This document shows, piece by piece, positions 26,386-36,016 of a stretch of 64,000 bases of DNA. A program made the translations under genes and the position numbers. The stretch's first letter is position 1. Each line of letters starts with the position of its first letter. The notes under the pieces are model-generated. The model was not told where the DNA came from. It worked only from the letters and a program-made list of their open reading frames with translations, and did no database searches. Source of the DNA: Sphingobacterium cavernae (lineage in GTDB: Bacteria > Bacteroidota > Bacteroidia > Sphingobacteriales > Sphingobacteriaceae); assembly GCF_008520265.1 (NCBI RefSeq), contig NZ_VIQM01000097.1, positions 1-64,000 on the forward strand. Direction: 5' to 3'.

Positions 26386-29135
26386 AGTTTAGTATCGTTG
26401 AAATAACCAAATAAATCATCAAGTTCATCACCTTGATTATCTATATCCGCATTATAGGTAGTTTGTAAGTATTTATCATCAATTATTCCCACAATAATAC
26501 ACTCTCCTTTTGGTATTTTTAGTTCATTTTTACCAACAGGAAAGCTATACGTGTGAATATCAATCATTGGCATATATTGTACACGTAGCACATTTCTAAT
26601 TTTTGCTTCTGCTTGTCCATGATTATTTGCTGAGGCATCGATTTCAAGCACTGGCTTGGGCGCGAAAACTTTATCCTCACTATTAAAATAGCCAACTAAA
26701 ATTTTTATTGGTTTATCATTTTTAAAACGCAAAAATGTGCCTTCCAATTTTTGTAATTCAGAATTAGTTTGAATAGCCTTTAGCCCTTCTAATTCTTGCG
26801 GTAAATGTGTAATTACTAGCTCTTGATTAGTAAAGATTTTAGCACCTTTTTTTAATTCAACATATGACACTGGTGTATCGAAATTGATAGGAGTTGACAC
26901 AAATTTATCCTTTTCTACAGGAGCCACTGAAGCGGAATTTTCTAAAGAATCTATACTTGCTTTGAAATTTGATAATTCTTTTTCAAACACAGGCAGTAAT
27001 TCTTTCCAATGTTTAAACTCGCCATCAATTCCACGCATTGGAATTTTTCGTTGCTTGGTCTGCATACTATTCGCATAGAGATAGGTATCAATTGTTAGAT
27101 CCACTAATTTTTTATATGCTAATACGCTTTTCTCAAGATCAGGTAATGCACTTTTTAGTATATTTACATCCTTAGTGTACTTATATTGTAGTACAGTTAA
27201 TGCAGCTTTTACTTTATAGCTATAATTCTTTGCAAGTGCATGGTGTATATGAATATCGTTGATTAATCGGCCAAAGTCTTCGCTGTGTTTGTTAGAAATT
27301 TTTAAATCACTAATATATTCTACAGCTTTTTCTGCATGTGCAACGATTTCGTTGGCTGTTAAAATTGGTGTTTCACCAATATGTTTCTCACCTTTAAATT
27401 CTTTTTCTGCATACTCGATAATCATCTCGCCTTCTGGCGCCTCTGATTCATACAATAAGGTGAATAAACCATAGCGATAAGGATTAATTAATTGGGTCAT
27501 CAGCATACCCAATGAAGATGTTTGACGGTTACCATCCGTAATACCAAATCGTCTCAAAATTTTAGGTGATATCTCTCCAATCTCTTCTATTGCTTTCAAT
27601 AAATTTTGCGCTTCATCTAAACGGATTTCATAATGGTCAGCAATTGATCTAGCCCAAAAAACCTCTTCTTGTGATTTGGAGTACGTACGTTTCCAGCTGT
27701 ATCTTGCCCAAGCTTTATACCACATCCAATCTCTTTCCACTTGTAACATTCTATGGGCAGTTTTGTCTGCAGTATAAGGCCAATCCCAATATGAAGCTTG
27801 GGGATAAATATGTATAGCTTTGGATTTGTGAATATCGTGCATGGCAAAAACAGATTTTTGTATAAAATCTGGAGAACCATATCTAAAAGGTTCAAGATTC
27901 GCTAAAATATGAACATTCTGAACATGTGTAGTCCCAATATTACTTAGATTTTGGTGTAATTCTGCCCACTTTCCTCTAGGTGTATAAGTAGTCAAGGCTT
28001 CACCGTTATATTTAGCCATAGTATACAAATTACTGTATATTGGTTTTGAAGCATGCATAACTGCTACTGCATCTGTATCGTGTGCACGCAAAATAATAGG
28101 AGGTTCAATCTTAATATTATTCGCCTTTAATCCATCTTTTACACCAGGTATAATAGTTTTTGTGAACCACATAATATCATCGTTACCAACACCTTCCATT
28201 GCCTCTCCTAGAGTGACAAGTAAGCCTACATTAGGATATTTTTCGACGAAAGCAGCAATAGATTTTCGTGTATAATCTTCAATCAATGGCGTAATAATTC
28301 GATTACGATCTTGTGTTTTCAAATTATGCTTATCCGCAAATGGCTTAGGTAATAATATATTATAAAACATTTGTATAAGCCATATACCTCTTTTATTTGC
28401 TTCTTCTGCAATAAACTTATACATCACCTCGTTTTTAGCAAAAGTTTGTTCATCCACCTCTAACGCATATGGGTAATCATCAAGCTTAACTAATGAAGAG
28501 AATGGATGTCCATTCCATAGATATAACGAATTGTATCTGTTTTCTTCCATCATGTCGAGATATTTTGTCCAATGATCCTTGTCATAAAACCATGGAAATG
28601 ATTCTTCTGTATAAGGATATTCATAAACATCACGTCCTGGAAGGTATTCGGTTTTTTGGAGACCTATACTGGTGCCGCGTAATACCATTTCTGGTGATTC
28701 AAATACATCTACTATTGTTTCTAAGTACAGTTTTTCGGCTATAAGTTTGTTGATAGCATATAATAATCCAGATTCATCTTTAGCTAATACATAAAGTGGT
28801 TGATTTGAATTCGCTCTGAATAGTAAAAATGATTCAGGTTGTGTCAACTGATCTACTTTGGAAGTATTAATTTCTAGGCTTGGATTGTGGATTGAAGAAG
28901 CTAAACCTACGAAAATACTGTGCTTTGACAGTTTAGAATTGGTTTTATATGAATTCAATCCAGCATTTTTAAAACCACTATTGAGTTTATTTAAGGCATA
29001 ATCAAATCGCTCTATATTTGTAACTCCCTTTTTTGAATAGTAGATATCATAGTTAGCAGAAATGACAACTATCGGAAATATTGTTACAAATGCTAATATG
29101 ACAAATAGGCTTTTCATAAATATCTTTTTAATCAA
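26382..29135 (-). CDS. Large GH67/GH115-like glycosidase, family not assigned
   Basis: A 917-residue secreted protein and first gene of the leftward five-gene operon. Signal peptide 1-27. Residues about 30-150 resemble the alpha-glucuronidase N-terminal domain; then comes a TIM-barrel-like part (WTKYLDMMEENRYNSLYLWN, GLLVTLGEAMEG with Glu 311, IILRAHDTDAV), a long helical region and a C-terminal beta domain. Related proteins have been labelled alpha-glucuronidase or alpha-galacturonidase, but I cannot place it in a numbered family. A uronic-acid-removing role would suit the locus. Confidence 0.55.
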   Translation of the reverse strand: MIKKIFMKSLFVILAFVTIFPIVVISANYDIYYSKKGVTNIERFDYALNKLNSGFKNAGLNSYKTNSKLSKHSIFVGLASSIHNPSLEINTSKVDQLTQPESFLLFRANSNQPLYVLAKDESGLLYAINKLIAEKLYLETIVDVFESPEMVLRGTSIGLQKTEYLPGRDVYEYPYTEESFPWFYDKDHWTKYLDMMEENRYNSLYLWNGHPFSSLVKLDDYPYALEVDEQTFAKNEVMYKFIAEEANKRGIWLIQMFYNILLPKPFADKHNLKTQDRNRIITPLIEDYTRKSIAAFVEKYPNVGLLVTLGEAMEGVGNDDIMWFTKTIIPGVKDGLKANNIKIEPPIILRAHDTDAVAVMHASKPIYSNLYTMAKYNGEALTTYTPRGKWAELHQNLSNIGTTHVQNVHILANLEPFRYGSPDFIQKSVFAMHDIHKSKAIHIYPQASYWDWPYTADKTAHRMLQVERDWMWYKAWARYSWKRTYSKSQEEVFWARSIADHYEIRLDEAQNLLKAIEEIGEISPKILRRFGITDGNRQTSSLGMLMTQLINPYRYGLFTLLYESEAPEGEMIIEYAEKEFKGEKHIGETPILTANEIVAHAEKAVEYISDLKISNKHSEDFGRLINDIHIHHALAKNYSYKVKAALTVLQYKYTKDVNILKSALPDLEKSVLAYKKLVDLTIDTYLYANSMQTKQRKIPMRGIDGEFKHWKELLPVFEKELSNFKASIDSLENSASVAPVEKDKFVSTPINFDTPVSYVELKKGAKIFTNQELVITHLPQELEGLKAIQTNSELQKLEGTFLRFKNDKPIKILVGYFNSEDKVFAPKPVLEIDASANNHGQAEAKIRNVLRVQYMPMIDIHTYSFPVGKNELKIPKGECIIVGIIDDKYLQTTYNADIDNQGDELDDLFGYFNDTKL

Positions 29136-29465
29136 ATAAAGTTTAGCTGCTTTTTGAATTGGTTATTGCTTTTTCAAATAAACTGAAAATAGAGTTTAAT
29201 TGAGTGTTAGTAATTAGCGGATCTTTATACAATATTATCTTTAAGCTTGTTATACTGACTATTTTCTAGCAGAAAGCTATATAAAGCTTCAAAGTTACCC
29301 CCCTTCATATATTGGTATAATTAAATATTTCAGTCCTTTCAAAAAATAGTTTTTATGATTTTGGCAACGATTTCGTTGTTTAATTTTAATTATTGCATTT
29401 TTTTTGATGAGATTTGAGATTGTAAATAATGCAAAGTTTTTTATAATCATAAATTTTCAAATGAT
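29136..29465. promoter_or_regulatory. Divergent promoter region with 14-bp palindrome
   Basis: 330 bases between the leftward glycosidase operon and the rightward dehydrogenase pair. The palindrome CAACGATTTCGTTG at 29365-29378 resembles a LacI-type operator (AACG...CGTT half sites) and lies 88 bases before the alcohol dehydrogenase ATG. No LacI gene is in the window. Nothing coding is seen. Confidence 0.45.
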
Positions 29466-30479
29466 ATGATGAAAGTGCTTGTATGTGAAAATCCGAACCA
29501 GTTATCGTATACCGAACATGCTATTCCGACACCAAAACTTGGTGAGTCATTAATTAAGATAAAAAGAGTGGGTATATGTGGTACAGATATACACGCCATT
29601 GCTGGCCAGCAGCCATATTTTACATATCCTCGTGTCTTGGGACACGAAATAGCGGCTGAGTATGTAGAAGGCGATGCTGTAGATTTGGCTCCTGGAGACA
29701 AAGTGACGTTAGTGCCATATCTGACAAAAGGAATAGATAATGCTTCCAAAATGGGTAAACCAAATTGTGCTACAGACATGAGAGTATTGGGCGTACATAC
29801 AGATGGCGCCATGTCCGAGTACATAGTTGTTCCTACGGCATCTTTGATTTATTCAAAGGGCTTGACTTATGATCAACTCGTATTGGTTGAACCACTTGCG
29901 ATTGGAGCGCATGCTATTCGAAGAGCGCAGGTAATTCCTGGTGAGTTTGTATTTGTTATTGGTGCCGGAACAATAGGATTAGGTATTATTAAATTAGCGA
30001 AACTAAGTGGTGCTAAAGTAATTGCCATGGATGTCGACTGCTCGCGTTTGGCTCATGCAAAACAATTAGGCGCAGATTATATCCTGAATCCATTAGGTGA
30101 TGATATCGCTGATAATCTATCCAAATTAACAAGTGGCAATATGCCTACTTTAATATTTGATGCAAGTGGAAATGTTAAAATTATAAATGAGGCATTCAAT
30201 TACATGGCTCACGGTGGGCGTTATGTATTAGTTGGCATTCAAAACCAAGATATTGTATTCAGCCATCCTGAATTCCATAAACGTGAGGGAACGTTAATGA
30301 GTAGCCGAAATGCTGTTCGAGATGACTTTAATGACATTATATTTAAATTTTTGAATAAGTCTTTAAAAGCTGAAGACTTTATCACCAAAAGAGTTCCTTT
30401 TGAAAATTCGGTCACTTATCTAAGGAATAAGCCCGAAAACCTAAAGTCTGGGATTAAAACAGTCATAGATTTTAATTAA
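29466..30479 (+). CDS. Zinc-type alcohol dehydrogenase (MDR) with reduced structural-zinc loop
   Basis: A 337-residue medium-chain dehydrogenase, likely oxidising a sugar or sugar acid with NAD(P). Catalytic zinc ligands are Cys 38 (GICGTD), His 60-Glu 61 (LGHEIA) and Glu in LVEPLAIGAH; the Rossmann fold is at VFVIGAGTIGLG. The loop that normally holds four cysteines for the structural zinc reads LTKGIDNASKMGKPNCATDM, keeping only one Cys (101). It resembles L-galactonate, L-fuconate or sorbitol-type dehydrogenases. It is followed 90 bases later by an aldehyde dehydrogenase gene, probably one transcript. Confidence 0.8.
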   Translation: MMKVLVCENPNQLSYTEHAIPTPKLGESLIKIKRVGICGTDIHAIAGQQPYFTYPRVLGHEIAAEYVEGDAVDLAPGDKVTLVPYLTKGIDNASKMGKPNCATDMRVLGVHTDGAMSEYIVVPTASLIYSKGLTYDQLVLVEPLAIGAHAIRRAQVIPGEFVFVIGAGTIGLGIIKLAKLSGAKVIAMDVDCSRLAHAKQLGADYILNPLGDDIADNLSKLTSGNMPTLIFDASGNVKIINEAFNYMAHGGRYVLVGIQNQDIVFSHPEFHKREGTLMSSRNAVRDDFNDIIFKFLNKSLKAEDFITKRVPFENSVTYLRNKPENLKSGIKTVIDFN

Positions 30480-30569
30480 GTATTAATTTGCCTATAATCT
30501 GCTACAGTCTTATCTGACGACTTAGCATTGACCTAAACATTATTAAACAGTTATAAATTTCAATTTAAA

Positions 30570-32189
30570 ATGAAACTTGAATTACAAAACGTCTTTCCGA
30601 GTGAAGACGAGATTCCTAGCGACTTTATGTTGCCAGAAGAAGTAAATCAACGCGAATTCCTTTGCGATGGAGAAATGATTACTTGGCATGGTGAAGTGAA
30701 CGATGTCTACTCTCCTATTTGTGTAAAATCCGCAGATGGTATTAATCGCAAACGTATCGGGAGTTATCCTCTTGCGACAGTGGAGGAATCACAAAAAGCA
30801 CTTGATGCTGCGGTAAAAGCTTACGATTACGGCAAAGGTGAATGGCCTGCCATGAGTGTCGAACAACGTATCGAATGCTTAGAAAATTTCACACAGAAAA
30901 TGATAGCTAAAAAAGATATCGTTGTGAAGTTAATCATGTGGGAAATTGGTAAATCATTTGCTGATTCGAACAAAGAATTTGACCGTACAGTAGAATATAT
31001 GTACGACACCATCCAAGAGTTAAAAGATATTGATAGAGAATCTTCTCGTTTTCAAATAGAGCAAGGAATCATCGCTCAAGTAAGACGCGCTCCGCTTGGG
31101 GTTGTATTGTGTATGGGCCCTTTCAATTACCCATTAAATGAAACATTTACTACCCTTATTCCAGCTTTAGTAATGGGTAATACAATTTTATTCAAACCAC
31201 CTAAGCATGGTACATTATTATTTTCACCATTATTAGAAGCTTTCAAAACAAGTTTCCCTAAAGGTGTGGTAAACACAATTTATGGTCGCGGAAACAAAAT
31301 TGTACCTGATCTAATGAAATCTGGAAAGATTGATGTATTGGCATTAATCGGATCAAGTAAAGTAGCGAATGACCTTAAAAAATTGCACCCTAAAGTAAAT
31401 AGACTACGTGCTATTCTAGGTCTTGATGCTAAAAATGCAGCGATTATTGATCAAAAAGCTGATTTGGATCTTGCAGTTCAAGAAACTATTATGGGAGGAT
31501 TATCTTTCAATGGACAACGTTGTACAGCATTGAAAATCATATTTGTAGATCGTAAAGTCGTAAATCCTTTCCTTGATAAGTTGAAAAGCGAATTAAAAAA
31601 GGTAAAAATTGGTATGCCTTGGGAATCAGGCGTGACAATAACGCCGCTTGCAGAAATAAATAAACCACAATACTTAAAAGATTGTATTGATGATGCCATT
31701 GCACATGGTGCATCTGTCATCAATGAACAAGGTGGCAAAATTTGCGAATCATTATTCTATCCAGCAGTTGTGTATCCTGTAAATCGAAACATGAAAATTT
31801 ACAGAGAAGAACAATTTGGACCTATAATTCCAATTGTTCCTTATGACAACATTGATGAACCTATAGAATATGTAATAAATTCTTCGCATGGCCAACAAGT
31901 AAGTTTGTTTAGTAATGATGATGAAGTGATTACATCATTAATTTCTCCTTTGGTTAATCAAGTCGGCAGAGTCAATATCAATAGTCAATGTCAACGCGGA
32001 CCAGATAGTTTTCCATTCACGGGTCGAAAAGACAGTGCTGAAGGAACATTGTCGGTAAGGGATGCATTACGATCATTTTCAATTAGGTCTATTGTAGCAA
32101 CAAAAGCAACGCCTCAAAATAAGCAATTACTCAATCAAATTATTGAAAATAATAAATCCAATTTCTTGAGTACTAAGTTTATATTCTAA
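30570..32189 (+). CDS. Aldehyde dehydrogenase, GapN-like
   Basis: A 539-residue ALDH superfamily enzyme resembling non-phosphorylating NADP-dependent glyceraldehyde-3-phosphate dehydrogenases. Present: GPFNYP (Asn 186), LFKPPKHG (Lys 209), NGQRCTA (catalytic Cys 318), EEQFGPIIP and the C-terminal PFTGRKDS. The usual LELGGK motif is LGLDAK at 283-288, so Gly 284 stands where the general-base Glu is expected. With the preceding alcohol dehydrogenase it could oxidise a sugar-derived aldehyde. Function as true GapN is uncertain. It is convergent with the DUF5703 gene. Confidence 0.75.
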   Translation: MKLELQNVFPSEDEIPSDFMLPEEVNQREFLCDGEMITWHGEVNDVYSPICVKSADGINRKRIGSYPLATVEESQKALDAAVKAYDYGKGEWPAMSVEQRIECLENFTQKMIAKKDIVVKLIMWEIGKSFADSNKEFDRTVEYMYDTIQELKDIDRESSRFQIEQGIIAQVRRAPLGVVLCMGPFNYPLNETFTTLIPALVMGNTILFKPPKHGTLLFSPLLEAFKTSFPKGVVNTIYGRGNKIVPDLMKSGKIDVLALIGSSKVANDLKKLHPKVNRLRAILGLDAKNAAIIDQKADLDLAVQETIMGGLSFNGQRCTALKIIFVDRKVVNPFLDKLKSELKKVKIGMPWESGVTITPLAEINKPQYLKDCIDDAIAHGASVINEQGGKICESLFYPAVVYPVNRNMKIYREEQFGPIIPIVPYDNIDEPIEYVINSSHGQQVSLFSNDDEVITSLISPLVNQVGRVNINSQCQRGPDSFPFTGRKDSAEGTLSVRDALRSFSIRSIVATKATPQNKQLLNQIIENNKSNFLSTKFIF

Positions 32190-32202
32190 TATTAAAAAGT
32201 AA

Positions 32203-32224
32203 GAGCTGAAAAAATTTTCAGCTC
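32203..32224. terminator. Terminator between aldehyde dehydrogenase and DUF5703 genes
   Basis: GAGCTGAAAA pairs with TTTTCAGCTC around a 2-base centre, followed by TTTC. It sits 13 bases after the ALDH stop and 24 before the convergent gene, so it can serve both directions. Confidence 0.65.
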
Positions 32225-32248
32225 TCTTTCATTTCAATATAAATATAA

Positions 32249-34564
32249 TTATTGCAGTAAAATTTCAACATCTTGAATTCTTTCTTTTGGAAAGACTACT
32301 AAATCTTGTACAACACCGTTAATAAGTTTTCCTGATAAGATGGTATTCTTCGATGCATGCAATTTAAAATCAACATCCCATTCTTTGGGCCATGCGGGAA
32401 ACAAATAAATCTTATTACCATTCGTCTGCAAAAGCATTTCTTGTAATCCTATCATACCAGAACCTCCCCAATTATGATCAGGCACCCAATCAAAACCGGG
32501 TCCCCAAAATGTGGGAAATCTTCGTTCTGAATCCTTTAATTTTAGGGTTGTATATTTTTTAGCTTCATCAACTAGTCCCAATCTAGCAGCGAAAATATTA
32601 TCTTGCTTCCAACCTATATGTGAACGGAATTTCAATAAATCAGGATCATATTGATATGTATTGATGGCTACCTCTAAATCTGGCTTACCTATGCCATAAA
32701 ATCCCCATGGATACACACCATAAAGTTGCGGAGATTCGGTATTGTTTACTCGTGCCCATATTTCTGCTGGCGCCAACATTACTTTACCATCTATTATACG
32801 TCGTGGTAAAGAAGGTATTTTATTTAAAAAACTTTGTAAATATTCAAGATCGCTATCCTTTAAAATAGATGAATCTAAGGAAATTAATTTCTCAGTTACT
32901 CCTAACAATGCTGCGACTGTCGTTGAAGCATTATAAGCCATCTTATACGTTTCGGCAGATGAACCCGGATAAAAAATCAAGTGACCTTTTTCATTCAAGA
33001 TTTTATTGCCAAGTTGTTTCGCTCTATATTGATAATGTTCATCGAAAAATTTAATACAGCTCATCACAAACGGTACATATTCATCGACATTTTGATTGTT
33101 ATACGATTCCAATTCAAGCATCATCATACAGAATTCTAAAACCGTATCCCATTGATGTTCTAACCATGCATTGTATTCGATACCAGGATCAAAAGTATTT
33201 GGTCTTTTCCAATTATATTCTGCAGGATTCGGTAAACCAAAATTCTCGATTTGCTCTGTAAAACTCGCTCCTTCATGCCCCCAGTATACTTTCGATCTTA
33301 ATTCAGCATTCTTTTGTATACGCTGATAAAATTTGAATTGCGCAGGCATCATATCAAAATCGCCACTTTTCAGCATCGGCCAATATACCAAGCGTTGATT
33401 CTGCGCGGTATGCGTACCTCCGCCCCAATTTCTAAAATCAGGAGTGAATAGGAAATCCTTGTTGATGCTGGAAGGATCATATGTAAATAATCCACCATTA
33501 AATTTAGTTGGATAATCTCCATATGCATTACAAGCTAGCATATAACGAAACAATTGATAATTGCGGCCAACTTGCCATACTTCTGTATGATTGTTCTTAT
33601 CCTTAGGTTGAATAATGATATGACTTCTTTGCCAAAAATCAAACCACCATTTTTCGTTCTCTTTTTTTACTTCTAGTAATGATTTATTGTAGCTTGTTTT
33701 TTGATTGAGTTTAGTAGTCCAGGAAGATATATCTTTTTCTTTGTCAACAAATAGCGAAATTTGCAAATGATGTTTTTGTGCCTGTCTTTTACTCGCCAAA
33801 ACATAACCCAGAAAGTCCGTATCCATGTACCGACCTCTATTCGTAGATATATATTCAAAATTATTTCCTTTCAATATACCTCCAGAAATCAAGTTACGCA
33901 ATGGGTTATATAGCGAATCTTTAACAGCATCCATTTTTTGTTGTTTTACGACAATATCGAAAGCCGTAAAATCTCGGTTTTGATGATAAAACAGAATCTC
34001 ATTTTTATTGATTCGCACACTATCCTTATACGTAACGACTTGATGCGGCGGTGCCCACTTCCACGAATTCATATTATTCTCTCGTTTTTGAGGAAAAAGA
34101 TCTTTGAATCGCCAAGATTCGTACGTTGCATTTACATGGATGTTTTTTTGCGATTTGATTTCAATATGTATATTTGGTCGAAACACATCCGCCCAAACTA
34201 ATATTTCAACTTTATTTTTATTGTGTTCTCCAGAGATAATCGCATGACCTTTTTGAAGTATAAGTTCTTGGGAAAATGATTGTCCAGCAAATGGATTGGG
34301 TAATAGGTCTAGTTTTATTCTACCTAATTTAAGCAGGGTGTTATTTTCATCAAAAGCACCCGTCTTACCTAAATAGAGATAAACCTGACCATTTTCAACC
34401 CATAGATTGACACCAATATCACCACCACCTATTGGCATTGATTCAGAAGAATTTTTGCTTTGGGAAGTCCATTTCACATTATAATCACTTATAGACTGTG
34501 CATTGCTCATTCCTGAAATGGCAAAAATGATGAAGAATATGTTTATATAAAATTTGAATAACAT
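32249..34564 (-). CDS. DUF5703-type six-hairpin glycosidase
   Basis: About 771 residues from ATG 34564, which begins the signal peptide MLFKFYINIFFIIFAISG directly; a longer frame from 34624 would overlap the esterase gene. Motifs include ESMPIGGGDIGVNLWVENG at the start of the N-terminal beta domain, HWQ-type loops, WGHEGASFTEQIENFGLPN and FPTFWGPGFDWVPDHNWGGS. The shape, N-terminal beta sandwich plus (alpha/alpha)6 barrel, is that of DUF5703 proteins, distantly like GH95. The activity is not known to me. Last gene of the SusC-led operon. Confidence 0.6.
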   Translation of the reverse strand: MLFKFYINIFFIIFAISGMSNAQSISDYNVKWTSQSKNSSESMPIGGGDIGVNLWVENGQVYLYLGKTGAFDENNTLLKLGRIKLDLLPNPFAGQSFSQELILQKGHAIISGEHNKNKVEILVWADVFRPNIHIEIKSQKNIHVNATYESWRFKDLFPQKRENNMNSWKWAPPHQVVTYKDSVRINKNEILFYHQNRDFTAFDIVVKQQKMDAVKDSLYNPLRNLISGGILKGNNFEYISTNRGRYMDTDFLGYVLASKRQAQKHHLQISLFVDKEKDISSWTTKLNQKTSYNKSLLEVKKENEKWWFDFWQRSHIIIQPKDKNNHTEVWQVGRNYQLFRYMLACNAYGDYPTKFNGGLFTYDPSSINKDFLFTPDFRNWGGGTHTAQNQRLVYWPMLKSGDFDMMPAQFKFYQRIQKNAELRSKVYWGHEGASFTEQIENFGLPNPAEYNWKRPNTFDPGIEYNAWLEHQWDTVLEFCMMMLELESYNNQNVDEYVPFVMSCIKFFDEHYQYRAKQLGNKILNEKGHLIFYPGSSAETYKMAYNASTTVAALLGVTEKLISLDSSILKDSDLEYLQSFLNKIPSLPRRIIDGKVMLAPAEIWARVNNTESPQLYGVYPWGFYGIGKPDLEVAINTYQYDPDLLKFRSHIGWKQDNIFAARLGLVDEAKKYTTLKLKDSERRFPTFWGPGFDWVPDHNWGGSGMIGLQEMLLQTNGNKIYLFPAWPKEWDVDFKLHASKNTILSGKLINGVVQDLVVFPKERIQDVEILLQ

Positions 34565-34583
34565 ACAATTAAATATTATTGGC

Positions 34584-36005
34584 TTACCAATCGTCCGTTC
34601 TAAATGATGATACAGGCAATCCATTTACACCAAATAAGTCACCCGTTACAAAATCTTTAAAAGCATATCGAACAGCGACAGGTTTACTCACTTTAGGAGA
34701 ACTCACTACTGTTATATTTTTTTTTATGGTTGCTTGTGCAGGATAAAATACTCTATCCTCACCAGCAATTTCAAAATGATTTAAATCTTGACCAAAACTT
34801 GTTAAACCTAATGGAGCATCTTTAAAATAAACAGATATTTGACCATCATGGATTTCAAATTTGTCATAAATTGGGCTCTGAGCATGGATTCCATTAAACA
34901 TATATAAGTCTTGTAAGGCTAATAGTGCAAACCGTTCTCCCACCTCTCTTTTTTTGGAAGGATGAATGCAATCTTTCTCTCCAATGTCCAATGTAACGAC
35001 CATTCCCGAATTTGGTAACGCAGCTAAGGACTTTCGTTGTGCATCACGAAGAAATGCAGAATTATACTTATCTAATTTGTGATAAGGTGGTAGAGCGGCA
35101 TAATCAAAAGGTGCTATTTGAGCAAAATAGAATGGAAGCTTGTCATCTTGCCATATTGCTCTATACTCATTTACCATACGCGTGAATAGGGTTTCGTAAG
35201 TCTCCGCATTTTCATAATTTGATTCGCCTTGATACCAGATAATGCCTTTTATGCCAAATTCCTTTATCGGATGTATCATTCCATTATACAACATTGTAGG
35301 AATTCTATTTTTGTTTTTCAGCCCATCTTCCTCTTTTGGAATTTCCAGAGAAGAAATGTCTCTAAGCCATTCTTCTTGCATCCAAGCTTCAACATTAGAT
35401 CCACCATAGGCACTAAGGATGACACCTACCGGAACTTGTAGTATATCATTCAATCTCTTCGCGAAAAAATAGGCTGTTGCACTAAAATTAGCGACATTCT
35501 CCGGATTAGAAATTTTCCACTTAGAAGGTTTAGAATCTTGCTGTGGTAAAAGTTTTGGGTTTCTAGGCACAGTATAGAATCGTATATTATCATTATTTGC
35601 CTGCAAAATAGATGTCGTACTTTCTAAAATTGGCTGTGACGGATATCCTTTCAAAGGCATTTCCATGTTTGATTGACCACTACACAACCAAACTTCACCA
35701 ATTAGAATATTTTTAAGAACAAATTTCTCACCAGCAACTATATCAATAGAATAAGGACCTCCAGCCGCGGGCGTAGTGATCTGTATTTTCCACGCTCCTG
35801 ACTGATCAACTTCAGTATAGTAGGTTTTATTATTCCATGATGTTTTGACAGACACCTTTTTCCCTACAGAAGCCTTACCCCAAATCGGAAGTTTCTTTTG
35901 CTGTTGCAACACCATATTGTCTGTGAATATTGAAGACAATGAAAGGTTTGCATGCGCTACGCCAAATACAAGTACAAAAAACGCAGTAACTACTATTCTT
36001 AACAT
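34584..36005 (-). CDS. Sialate O-acetylesterase family (SGNH) carbohydrate esterase
   Basis: About 473 residues from ATG 36005 (MLRIVV..., signal peptide to about 20); a longer frame from 36035 would overlap the GH127 gene. The SGNH/GDSL hydrolase motifs are WLCSGQSNMEMP (catalytic Ser), IIWYQGESNY and DCIHPSKKREVG (Asp and His). It is the short form of the family, lacking the beta-sandwich insertion of long-form members. In a pectic locus it probably removes acetyl groups from galacturonic acid, rhamnose or fucose side chains rather than sialic acid. Confidence 0.8.
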   Translation of the reverse strand: MLRIVVTAFFVLVFGVAHANLSLSSIFTDNMVLQQQKKLPIWGKASVGKKVSVKTSWNNKTYYTEVDQSGAWKIQITTPAAGGPYSIDIVAGEKFVLKNILIGEVWLCSGQSNMEMPLKGYPSQPILESTTSILQANNDNIRFYTVPRNPKLLPQQDSKPSKWKISNPENVANFSATAYFFAKRLNDILQVPVGVILSAYGGSNVEAWMQEEWLRDISSLEIPKEEDGLKNKNRIPTMLYNGMIHPIKEFGIKGIIWYQGESNYENAETYETLFTRMVNEYRAIWQDDKLPFYFAQIAPFDYAALPPYHKLDKYNSAFLRDAQRKSLAALPNSGMVVTLDIGEKDCIHPSKKREVGERFALLALQDLYMFNGIHAQSPIYDKFEIHDGQISVYFKDAPLGLTSFGQDLNHFEIAGEDRVFYPAQATIKKNITVVSSPKVSKPVAVRYAFKDFVTGDLFGVNGLPVSSFRTDDW

Positions 36006-36016
36006 AAAAACTCCAA

